The translations under genes were made by a program, and so were the position numbers. Positions 1 through 5,764 of a stretch of 5,809 bases of DNA are shown here, piece after piece. The notes beneath the pieces are model-generated. The model did not search any database. It was not told the DNA's origin and was given only the letters and a program-made list of their open reading frames with translations. Source of the DNA: Chitinophagaceae bacterium (lineage in GTDB: Bacteria > Bacteroidota > Bacteroidia > Chitinophagales > Chitinophagaceae); assembly GCA_003455235.1 (NCBI GenBank), contig DMRT01000278.1, forward strand, positions 1 to 5,809, given 5' to 3'. Position 1 is the first letter of the stretch. Each line of letters begins with the position of its first letter.

Positions 1-2476
1 CCCGTGGCTGCAATGCACCGGCTGTTGGAACACCCGATGCATCTGTGATGGCAACACCATTCAGTGCACGGTCGCCGGTAGCACAAGTGAAAGTGAGCGG
101 TGTATAAACAATAGACGGAGGATTGATATCGCCGGATGCGGTAAAGTTACCGGCATCAGCACCGATATCTTCCGGCGTAAAGGAAGCACGTAGGTCGCCG
201 TCAAAGTCGTTGGTTACTCCCAAAGCGGCACCATTGCCTTCCACCTGAGTTGGGTTGGTGGGATGAATGTGCAGGTTCGGGGTAGCGTTTGTGGGATCGA
301 TATACTGAGGGTCGCTCTGGTAACTATTGGCATCCTGCCCTACGGCCGCTTTCCAGGCATTCACGTCGGCTACATCGAGGGAGTTGTAGAAACCGAAAAC
401 AGTTCCGGTTCCGTTGATATAATACACGTTGTTGTTGATGGTAAGACCGGTTGGGTTGGGTGCTGTACCGTTCAGTTTGATCGCATAGTTCTTTCCGGTA
501 GCGCCGCTGTTGGCACGGGCATTCACAAAGATGTTGTTGCGGAAACTGCGGGTGTTGACCGTTTGTGTTCCGTTGAATGCATAGGAAGCACCCGTTCCTG
601 CTGTAGCCGTACCACCGATATAAATGCTGTTGTGCCAGAAATTGTCTGTACCCAGCGCTCCGTTGAAACCATTGATACCAGATGTACCGGAGTTGGTGGC
701 TGCACCACCGATGGCGTTGGATACGCCAGCACCGAGTACGATCATATTGTTGCGATATGTAGTGGTACCACCGGCTACACGGATACCGTTGATCTCGGCC
801 GTTGCGCTGTTGGTAGCGGAAGTCAATCCGTAAATGAGGTTGCGCTCCACCACATTGGTTGTTGCACCGGTAAACTGGATACCCGTTACAGTAGTTGCTG
901 CCGTTGTGTTGGTATTGGTAAGCGCATAGATCGAATTCTGGGAAACGGTGTGGCTGGGTGTAGAACTGTTAATACAGATCCCAATCATGGAAGCGGAGGT
1001 AGTAGTACCTGTTCCGCCCGATGCGGTAAGATTGCGGACGATGTTTGAAGTAAATGTACCGATCGGGTTGCTGTTCAGAATACCATTCACGATGGCGCCT
1101 GTGGCGGTAGAGTTATTCTGGATCGAATTGGAAACTGAACCACCGACCGTATTGCCGGTACAGGTCCAGGTAACTGCCGATCCTGTATTACAACGGAGAC
1201 CGTAAATATTGGATGCGCCTGTACCTAAGTTAGATGCTGTAATACCACCCACCGTATTGCTGTTGGTAGTCCAGCTATCGGAACCGAAATTGAACATCCC
1301 GTTCACGTCAGCTGCACTTGCAGATGTTGTGGAAAACACCAGCGAACCGGTGGCCGACTGACTTCCAATTGTGTTTGAGTTTATAATGGTAACACCATTG
1401 GAAACATAAATACCCATAAATGTTGTAGAACTGCTGGTACCGCTTGAGGTTACACCTGTCATGCTTACAGAAGCGATGGTGTTATTGTTGATATTGGAAA
1501 CAGTACTTCCTGTTATACCAGTAAATGATATACCTCTAAAACTACCTGTAGAACCGGTAAGTGTATAAGTTCCTGTTTGTGTATTTGTTGCATAACCGAT
1601 AATATTACCTGTTATAGTCATACCCTGTACCCCGCTGGTAGCCGTTGAACTATTCATAAGAATAGGAGTATGCAATGCTCCTGTAGTCCAGGTTCTTGTG
1701 GCTGACTGATAAAATCTGTTATTGGTAATCGACCAGGTATTACAACCACCATTTACTGCAACGCCCGCACTGGTAACGGCGGCGCCAAAATAATCGTGTA
1801 TATCATTATTATTAATTACAATGCCGCTGTTTCCAATAGCCGTGGTAGTGGTAGAACCATTACCCAGGATGGCCTTGGTTGCAAGGTTAGCTCCGGAGGG
1901 ACCTATATCACAATTGGAGATGGTGTTGTTGTCATTACCATTGGCTGTAACCGCATCTGTACTGAAAAAGATGGTGGCTCCATTCGTAGCAACCGACATT
2001 GTACCCGCACCTTTTACAGAGCAATTTGTGATGGTGTTTCCGGTGGCACCACCAATAAAGCGTACGGTAGACGTACCTGAAGTGGCTGATACAGTTGTAT
2101 TTTCTATTGTGAGTGAATTACCGCCACTATTCAGACCATTTATGGTTACATTGTCTGCACCATTGAAATCGATCAGTGGAGAACCAGCTGTTGCAGCACC
2201 GGTAATTGACCGTGCAGCACCACCCGCCGGCTGGATAGTTATGGTGGCCCAAACTCCTGCATTCAGGATGGCACCTGCTGCAGGCTCGGTAGTATTGTTA
2301 TCGATGGTGATAGAGATAGCAGCACCCGTTTGTGCACCACCATTTATGGCTGTAAATGCAGCAGCGAGAGTAGCATAGGATCCATTACCGACCAGGGCGC
2401 CAGACACAGTAACATTCTGCGCATTCACAACCGTTGCCAAACAAACCGTAAGCAACAACAAGGATAATTTTCTCAT
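1..2476 (-). CDS. Large secreted right-handed beta-helix surface protein (5' part; C-terminus outside window)
   Basis: An open frame of 825 codons runs from ATG at 2476 down to base 2 with no stop; I read it codon by codon. It is partial at the C-terminus. Residues 1-19 form a signal peptide (MRK, a Leu-rich core, then VVNA) with likely cleavage before Gln20. From about residue 147 to 685 the chain is a beta-helix-like solenoid, rich in Gly, Ser, Thr and Asn, with recurring N-x-I/V-Y/F steps such as NSIYAL, NLIYGL, HNSIYI and NNIFV. Near 757-774 comes the D-x-D-G-x-x-R...DIGAD motif that often closes such domains. After PPS (786-788) a new Ig-like segment starts (IVYTPL, then ITDASGVP) and is cut by the window edge. 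Bacteroidota proteins of this build are usually T9SS cargo with a C-terminal sorting domain; that end is not visible here. Role is inferred as surface or secreted, possibly adhesive; no catalytic residues are evident. The start follows an A-rich leader without a Shine-Dalgarno sequence. Confidence 0.9.
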   Translation of the reverse strand, partial: MRKLSLLLLTVCLATVVNAQNVTVSGALVGNGSYATLAAAFTAINGGAQTGAAISITIDNNTTEPAAGAILNAGVWATITIQPAGGAARSITGAATAGSPLIDFNGADNVTINGLNSGGNSLTIENTTVSATSGTSTVRFIGGATGNTITNCSVKGAGTMSVATNGATIFFSTDAVTANGNDNNTISNCDIGPSGANLATKAILGNGSTTTTAIGNSGIVINNNDIHDYFGAAVTSAGVAVNGGCNTWSITNNRFYQSATRTWTTGALHTPILMNSSTATSGVQGMTITGNIIGYATNTQTGTYTLTGSTGSFRGISFTGITGSTVSNINNNTIASVSMTGVTSSGTSSSTTFMGIYVSNGVTIINSNTIGSQSATGSLVFSTTSASAADVNGMFNFGSDSWTTNSNTVGGITASNLGTGASNIYGLRCNTGSAVTWTCTGNTVGGSVSNSIQNNSTATGAIVNGILNSNPIGTFTSNIVRNLTASGGTGTTTSASMIGICINSSTPSHTVSQNSIYALTNTNTTAATTVTGIQFTGATTNVVERNLIYGLTSATNSATAEINGIRVAGGTTTYRNNMIVLGAGVSNAIGGAATNSGTSGINGFNGALGTDNFWHNSIYIGGTATAGTGASYAFNGTQTVNTRSFRNNIFVNARANSGATGKNYAIKLNGTAPNPTGLTINNNVYYINGTGTVFGFYNSLDVADVNAWKAAVGQDANSYQSDPQYIDPTNATPNLHIHPTNPTQVEGNGAALGVTNDFDGDLRASFTPEDIGADAGNFTASGDINPPSIVYTPLTFTCATGDRALNGVAITDASGVPTAGALQPR
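428..2038 (-). repeat. Sixteen-step solenoid repeat inside the beta-helix protein (about 36 residues per step)
   Basis: A conserved asparagine that starts an N-x-I/V motif recurs at residues 147, 184, 224, 253, 291, 332, 368, 407, 442, 477, 514, 546, 577, 616, 648 and 683. Spacings are 29 to 41 residues, mean about 36. Between steps there is usually a Gly-Ile/Leu/Phe strand such as VNGIL, MIGIC, VTGIQF or EINGIR. Two neighbouring steps are closest to each other: the W-T...N-T-V-G-G motifs at 402-411 and 437-446 lie exactly 35 residues apart. This is a protein-level repeat; the DNA copies have diverged. Confidence 0.75.
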
Positions 2477-2894
2477 AAGAGCTTTTTAGAGTTATAATAG
2501 TTTTAAAAGCGATGGTAGTTGATACCATTACAATACACGCCAGCAGTTACACCGGTGTGTCAGCTAATTTTCAAGAAGGGATGGTCGGTGGAATTGATCA
2601 AGCTTTACGGTACATAAAGCGCAGCGGGAGGAATACAGGATGGCTGGTTTTTCTTCCTTCACCTTGTGCTGATGTCATTAAAACTTTAATGTCTTCCTTA
2701 CTTTACCTGGTCAAGATAAAATACTTGGGGCGGTTTTGAATGGTATTGGCGCAGTTGCACAAAGGGGGCGGATGAAGGTTGCAATATACATTGCGAAGGG
2801 TAAATGTAGGGGAATATATCCATATACAAGAAAAAAATTTTTAACAAAAACCGTTCGTGTAAAAACCCATTTTGAGCCGGAGAAAACACGGGAT
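2477..2894. other. Gene-free region upstream of the beta-helix gene
   Basis: This 418-bp stretch lies between the start of the beta-helix gene and the lipoprotein terminator. Short open frames on both strands have no family signature and I consider them chance. What it does hold: a weak promoter candidate at 2801-2829; an A5T5 tract at 2833-2842; a 7-bp inverted repeat, CATTAAA-AC-TTTAATG, at 2676-2691; a perfect 10-bp palindrome, ACACCGGTGT, at 2549-2558; and a 6-bp hairpin, ATGGTA/TACCAT, at 2512-2528. It most likely serves as promoter and long leader of the minus-strand beta-helix gene. Confidence 0.6.
2801..2829 (-). promoter_or_regulatory. Weak candidate promoter for the beta-helix gene
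   Basis: Reading the minus strand there is TTG (2829-2827), 18 bp, then TACATTTA (2808-2801), which differs from the Bacteroidota -7 element TAnnTTTG only in the last base. An A/T tract lies just upstream at about 2831-2842. Transcription would start near 2795, next to a small inverted repeat GCAAT/ATTGC (2781-2794), leaving a leader of roughly 320 nt. No perfect TAnnTTTG occurs closer to the gene on this strand. Confidence 0.3.
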
Positions 2895-2940
2895 TATTTA
2901 AAAAAAGAGCCTCCGCATGCGGAGGCTCTTTTTTTAAATA
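2895..2940. terminator. Perfectly palindromic bidirectional intrinsic terminator
   Basis: A 46-bp perfect inverted repeat is centred between 2917 and 2918. The GC core GAGCCTCCGCA/TGCGGAGGCTC is flanked by A7 on the left and T7 on the right, then TATTT/AAATA. Read on either strand it is a strong hairpin followed by a T run. It begins 11 bp past the stop codon of the lipoprotein and so ends that transcript. No plus-strand gene that would need it is visible. Confidence 0.93.
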
Positions 2941-2951
2941 TATGGACTGAA

Positions 2952-3215
2952 TTAGTGTTTTACAGCTTCTTTCGCTTTTTCAACCACTTTTTCGCCTGCC
3001 TTTTTTGCAGAATCAACTACAGCACCTGCTTTGGCAGCTGCGCTGTCGGCAACAGTTTTCATAGTGCTGGCAGCAGAATCAACTACAGCCGGAACAGTAG
3101 CAGCAGGAGTTTCTGTTTTGGTAGAATCACCAGCCGGAGTTTCTGTTTTTTCAGCTTCGTTGTTGCAAGCAGTCATTGCGGTGGCCAGGGCCAGGATTGC
3201 AAATACTTTTTTCAT
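2952..3215 (-). CDS. Small Ala/Lys-rich lipoprotein with four 11-residue repeats
   Basis: The 87-residue product starts MKK, has a hydrophobic segment (VFAILALATAM) and a lipobox-like MTAC with Cys17 as the likely lipidated residue; NNEAE follows. An uncharged-to-acidic linker holds two copies of KTETPA ten residues apart (23-28 and 33-38). Residues 44-87 are exactly four tandem 11-mers built on V-V/A-D/E-S/K-A, running to the last residue and growing Lys-rich at the C-terminus. This predicts a long amphipathic helix, like the hendecad repeats of group 3 LEA proteins, apolipoproteins or alpha-synuclein, although homology to those is not claimed. It is likely anchored in the outer or inner membrane facing the periplasm. 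It has its own promoter at 3250-3281, an A-rich leader with a run of nine A's just before the start, and its own terminator at 2895-2940, so it is monocistronic. The specific function is unknown. Confidence 0.88.
   Translation of the reverse strand: MKKVFAILALATAMTACNNEAEKTETPAGDSTKTETPAATVPAVVDSAASTMKTVADSAAAKAGAVVDSAKKAGEKVVEKAKEAVKH
2955..3086 (-). repeat. Four tandem 33-bp (11-residue) repeats in the lipoprotein gene
   Basis: Units code for VVDSAASTMKT (residues 44-54), VADSAAAKAGA (55-65), VVDSAKKAGEK (66-76) and VVEKAKEAVKH (77-87). A 17-bp stretch is identical at 3007-3023 and 3073-3089, exactly 66 bp (two units) apart, which suggests growth by recent duplication. A separate 14-bp repeat, GGAGTTTCTGTTTT at 3106-3119 and 3136-3149, codes for the two KTETPA copies in the linker. 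Confidence 0.85.
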
Positions 3216-3249
3216 TTGGAGTTTTTTTTTGGTTTTTAATTATTGGGCG

Positions 3250-3281
3250 CAAATATAACAGCCGTTTTCTACCTGTGCAAG
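3250..3281 (-). promoter_or_regulatory. Bacteroidota-type promoter of the lipoprotein gene
   Basis: The minus strand reads CTTG (3281-3278), 20 bp, then TATATTTG (3257-3250). This fits the Bacteroidota sigma-A consensus TTG or TTTG, about 17 to 23 bp, TAnnTTTG, with a perfect -7 element. The predicted start of transcription is near 3244, giving a leader of about 30 nt that is A-rich and ends CTCCAA before ATG at 3215. Confidence 0.85.
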
Positions 3282-3305
3282 TTTTAAGGGAAGAATTTTG
3301 GCATG

Positions 3306-3389
3306 GGATGCCGGATGCCGGATGTTGGATACTGGATCCTAGGATCTGGTATCTGGTATCTCGTATCCGGCATCCAGTAGCCAGTACTC
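3306..3389. repeat. Heptamer array with mirrored halves (long imperfect hairpin) after der
   Basis: Twelve units with a strict 7-bp period run from 3306 to 3389. The first five resemble GGATGCC (units at 3306, 3313, 3320, 3327, 3334); the next five are their mirror (AGGATCT, GGTATCT twice, CGTATCC, GGCATCC from 3341 to 3375); two degenerate units (AGTAGCC, AGTACTC) reach the der stop codon at 3388-3390. The centre is a perfect 12-bp palindrome, GATCCTAGGATC, at 3335-3346. Folding 3306-3340 on 3341-3375 gives 26 Watson-Crick pairs, 8 G-T pairs and one C-C mismatch in 35 positions. The longest uninterrupted arms are GGATGCCGGAT (3306-3316) and its complement (3365-3375). It may help end or stabilise the der transcript, but no T run follows it. 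Confidence 0.85.
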
Positions 3390-4704
3390 ATTTCTTCCTG
3401 AAATAAATCCTCACCGGCACCCCCGTAAACCGGAATTTCTCCCGTAGCTGGTTTTCGAGGTAATTGCGGTAAGGCGCCTTGATATCGTTGGGGAAATTGC
3501 AGAAAAAGGCAAAGGCCGGCGTATGGGTGGGCAACTGGGTAATGTACTTGATCTTGATGGCGTGGCCCCTTACCACCGGCGGGTGGTACGATTCGATGGC
3601 CTTCAGCATCACTTCGTTGAGCTGGTTGGTGGGTATCTTGCGCTGGCGGCTCTCGTATACTTCCAGCGCCGTTTCAATACTTTTGAATATCCGTTGCTTT
3701 TCGGTTACTGATATAAAAATGACGGGCACATCCGAAAAGGGCGCCAGCCGGCTCTTCAGTTCCTTTTCATAATCCCGGGAGGTATTGGTCTTTTTATCCT
3801 CCACCAGGTCCCACTTATTCACAAGGATCACAATCCCCTTTCCCTTCTTAACTGCCAGGGAAAAAATGGCCAGGTCCTGCGCCGTAATACCCTTGCCGGC
3901 GTCGAGCATCAGCAGGCACACATCGGCCTCGTCCAGGGCCTTGATGGCCCGGATCACGGAATAAAATTCCAGGTCTTCGTGCACTTTGGATTTGCGGCGT
4001 ATACCAGCCGTATCGATCAGGATGAATTCCTTGTTAAACAGGTTGTAGTGGGTATGGATGGTATCCCGGGTGGTGCCGGCAATATCGCTTACAATGGTCC
4101 GCTCCTGCCCGATGAGTGCATTCAGCAGGGATGATTTGCCCACGTTGGGCTGGCCAATAATGGCAAATTTGGGAAGAGCCGATTCTGCTTCCGCTTTGGC
4201 AATGTCTTTATCCGAGATAAGGGCGGTTACGGCATCGAGGATCTCCCCGGTTCCGCTGCCGCTGATGGAGGAGACGAAAAAGATCTGCTCAAATCCCAGG
4301 CTGTAAAATTCGCTGGCTTCCAGCAGGCGTTCATTATTATCTACCTTATTCACCACCAGGAACACGGGTTTGGTACTCCGGCGCAGCATATCGGCCATGG
4401 CATTGTCGAGTTCGGTGATGCCGGTGGCCGCATCGGTCATAAAAATGATGGCATTGGCTTCTTCAATGGCAATGGCCACCTGCTTTCGGATTTCCCGTTC
4501 AAAAATATCGTCGCTGTCCGGAACAAATCCCCCGGTATCAATTACGTTGAAGGTTTTACCCGCCCATTCGGCAACGCCGTACTGGCGATCACGGGTTACG
4601 CCGCTTACGTCGTCAACAATCGCTTTCCGCTGTTCCAGCAGGCGGTTAAAGAAAGTGCTTTTGCCCACGTTGGGACGGCCTGTTATTGCTAGTGTGAAAC
4701 TCAT
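3388..4704 (-). CDS. der: Ribosome-assembly GTPase Der (EngA)
   Basis: This 438-residue product has the diagnostic layout of Der: two GTPase domains in tandem and a C-terminal KH-like domain. Domain 1 shows GRPNVGKST (9-17), VTRD (36-39), DTGG (56-59) and NKVD (119-122). A short acidic linker leads to domain 2 with GQPNVGKSS (184-192), TTRD (211-214), DTAG (231-234) and NKWD (296-299). The KH-like domain spans about 355-438. Der is an essential cytoplasmic GTPase that binds the 50S subunit and is needed for its late maturation. Length is at the short end of the family norm. One mild oddity: the second G5 loop reads ISVTEKQ rather than the common SA-containing form. ATG at 4704 gives the normal family N-terminus. 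The gene lies 73 bp downstream of era with no clear promoter between, so cotranscription is likely. Confidence 0.98.
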   Translation of the reverse strand: MSFTLAITGRPNVGKSTFFNRLLEQRKAIVDDVSGVTRDRQYGVAEWAGKTFNVIDTGGFVPDSDDIFEREIRKQVAIAIEEANAIIFMTDAATGITELDNAMADMLRRSTKPVFLVVNKVDNNERLLEASEFYSLGFEQIFFVSSISGSGTGEILDAVTALISDKDIAKAEAESALPKFAIIGQPNVGKSSLLNALIGQERTIVSDIAGTTRDTIHTHYNLFNKEFILIDTAGIRRKSKVHEDLEFYSVIRAIKALDEADVCLLMLDAGKGITAQDLAIFSLAVKKGKGIVILVNKWDLVEDKKTNTSRDYEKELKSRLAPFSDVPVIFISVTEKQRIFKSIETALEVYESRQRKIPTNQLNEVMLKAIESYHPPVVRGHAIKIKYITQLPTHTPAFAFFCNFPNDIKAPYRNYLENQLREKFRFTGVPVRIYFRKK

Positions 4705-4719
4705 AATACTGATCTTTTG

Positions 4720-4782
4720 TGGTTTATGGTTTACAACGAGATCAATGAACCCTGAACCATAAACAATGAACTATAAACTAAT
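4720..4782. repeat. Heptamer array with inverted halves in the era-der gap
   Basis: Plus-strand units with a 7-bp period are TGGTTTA at 4720 and again at 4727, then, after a degenerate unit at 4734, ATCAATG (4741), AACCCTG (4748), AACCATA (4755), AACAATG (4762), AACTATA (4769) and AACTAAT (4776). The right-hand units are roughly the reverse complement of the left pair (TAAACCA). GTTTATGGTT (4722-4731) pairs perfectly with AACCATAAAC (4755-4764), leaving a loop of 23 nt. The last unit covers the era stop codon (4778-4780); the first lies 15 bp upstream of the der start. The structure would fall in the intercistronic part of an era-der mRNA. No T run follows it, so it is not a classic terminator. 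Confidence 0.75.
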
Positions 4783-5644
4783 ACCCATACTCCTTCAACT
4801 GCATCTCGTTATCCCTCCACTTCGGCCGCACTTTTACAAAGAGTTCGAGGAACACTTTTTGTCCCAGGAATGCCTCAATGTCTTTCCGGGCTTCGGTACC
4901 CAGCTTTTTGATCATGCTGCCGCCTTCGCCAAGGATGATGCCCTTTTGCGTTTCCCGTTGTACAATGATTTCGGCACGTATCTTCACCAGGGTTGTTTTT
5001 TCCTGGAACTCCTGCACCAGCACGGTGGTATGGTAAGGGATCTCATCACTGAACAGCAGGAATATTTTTTCCCGGATCATCTCGCTCACAAAAAATTTCG
5101 TGGGCAGGTCGCTCATGTCATCGCCGGCATAAAAAGGCTCGCCTTCCGGCAGGTAGTGAAGAATGCGTTTGAGCAATCCGTCAATACCCGTTTTCTTCAG
5201 GGCCGATACAGCCACCACTTCTTTACAATAAGGCTGCTGCTCAAAGAATTTTGCCGTGGCTTTCAGCTGCTCATTATTCACCGTATCTGCTTTGTTCAGG
5301 ATTACAATCGCAGGTGCTTTCAATTTAAGGGAAGAAAACACGGCATGACTTTCATCGGTATTCTCCCGCACATCGGTGATCAGCAACGCAACATCTGCGT
5401 CTTCGAGACTGCCCCGTACTGCTTCCATCATTTTTTCGTGGAGCTTGTATTTGGGCTCAATGATGCCGGGGGTGTCGGAAAAAATGACCTGGTAATCGTC
5501 TTCCGTAAGAATGGCCTTAATGCGGTGGCGGGTGGTTTGCACTTTGTGCGATACAATGGCCATCTTTTCGCCCACAAGCGCATTCAGCAGGGTGCTTTTA
5601 CCTGCATTGGGCTTACCGAATATGTTTACAAAACCTGATTTCAT
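4778..5644 (-). CDS. era: Ribosome-assembly GTPase Era
   Basis: The 288-residue product has an N-terminal GTPase domain and a C-terminal type II KH domain. Motifs, counted from ATG at 5644: P-loop GKPNAGKST (10-18, with Ala where Val is usual), QTTR (36-39), DTPG (57-60), NKAD (117-120) and SAL (147-149). The KH domain has the GxxG loop within LGEGGSMIKK (238-247) and ends in the family motif WRDNEMQLKEYGY. Era binds the 3' end of 16S rRNA and helps mature the 30S subunit in the cytoplasm. A start seven codons upstream (5665) is open, but MKSGFVNIFGKPN from 5644 matches the usual Era N-terminus, so I chose that. It is probably first of an era-der unit; the initiator tRNA upstream has its own terminator between. 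No clear -33/-7 promoter was found in front of it. Confidence 0.97.
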   Translation of the reverse strand: MKSGFVNIFGKPNAGKSTLLNALVGEKMAIVSHKVQTTRHRIKAILTEDDYQVIFSDTPGIIEPKYKLHEKMMEAVRGSLEDADVALLITDVRENTDESHAVFSSLKLKAPAIVILNKADTVNNEQLKATAKFFEQQPYCKEVVAVSALKKTGIDGLLKRILHYLPEGEPFYAGDDMSDLPTKFFVSEMIREKIFLLFSDEIPYHTTVLVQEFQEKTTLVKIRAEIIVQRETQKGIILGEGGSMIKKLGTEARKDIEAFLGQKVFLELFVKVRPKWRDNEMQLKEYGY

Positions 5645-5668
5645 TGTATATAAGATAAAATACAATGA
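5641..5668 (-). promoter_or_regulatory. Inverted repeat enclosing the era start codon
   Basis: TCATTGTAT (5641-5649) and ATACAATGA (5660-5668) are perfect 9-bp inverted repeats separated by 10 bp. In era mRNA the ATG start (5644-5642) lies in the 3' arm, so a hairpin would cover it. The stem is A/U-rich and weak. It could tune translation or be chance. A further inverted pair, TGATTACC (5666-5673) and GGTAATCA (5701-5708), overlaps its edge. Confidence 0.45.
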
Positions 5669-5713
5669 TTACCACACGCCGACTGGTAAAGAAAGGAGAA
5701 GGTAATCATACAA

Positions 5714-5731
5714 TCAGCAACCTTTTGCTGA
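5714..5731. other. Short hairpin between tRNA terminator and era
   Basis: TCAGCAA (5714-5720) and TTGCTGA (5725-5731) form a perfect 7-bp stem with a 4-nt loop. It lies just past the tRNA terminator on the minus strand and is not followed by a T run. Its role is unknown; it could be part of the tRNA 3' end or of the era promoter region. Confidence 0.4.
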
Positions 5732-5735
5732 GAAT

Positions 5736-5758
5736 AAAAAAGGCTCATCCGAGCCTTT
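5736..5758 (-). terminator. Intrinsic terminator of the initiator tRNA gene
   Basis: On the minus strand AAAGGCTC (5758-5751), a GGAT loop and GAGCCTTT (5746-5739) form an 8-bp stem, and the T's continue to 5736, giving a run of six. It lies 6 bp past the mature tRNA end and separates the tRNA from era. Confidence 0.88.
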
Positions 5759-5764
5759 GATTAG

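Noticed and set aside
263..1048. 261-codon open frame on the plus strand
   Set aside because: It is the exact codon-register antisense of the beta-helix gene. Its Cys/Gly/Val-rich product has no family signature and its existence follows from the Asn/Thr/Gly codons of the real gene.
1821..2378. 185-codon plus-strand open frame
   Set aside because: It is antisense to the N-terminal part of the beta-helix gene, with low-complexity Pro/Val/Ala content that mirrors the repetitive coding strand.
2441..2476. Lipoprotein signal (Cys12) in the beta-helix protein
   Set aside because: The residue before Cys12 is Val, not Gly, Ala or Ser, and a standard signal peptidase I site (VNA-Q) follows.
2512..2739. 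75-codon plus-strand open frame in the gene-free region
   Set aside because: There is no recognisable promoter or ribosome site, no domain or signal peptide, and its composition gives no sign of coding.
2698..2889. 63-codon minus-strand open frame between the lipoprotein terminator and the beta-helix gene
   Set aside because: It has Pro/Tyr/Phe-rich random composition, no recognisable start context, and overlaps the likely promoter region.
3306..3389. CRISPR array or IS terminal repeats for the repeats after der
   Set aside because: Units are 7 bp with no spacers, there are no cas genes, no transposase and no target-site duplication.
4766..5638. 290-codon plus-strand open frame
   Set aside because: It lies opposite era, whose motifs are unmistakable. 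The His/Phe-rich product is a typical antisense shadow.
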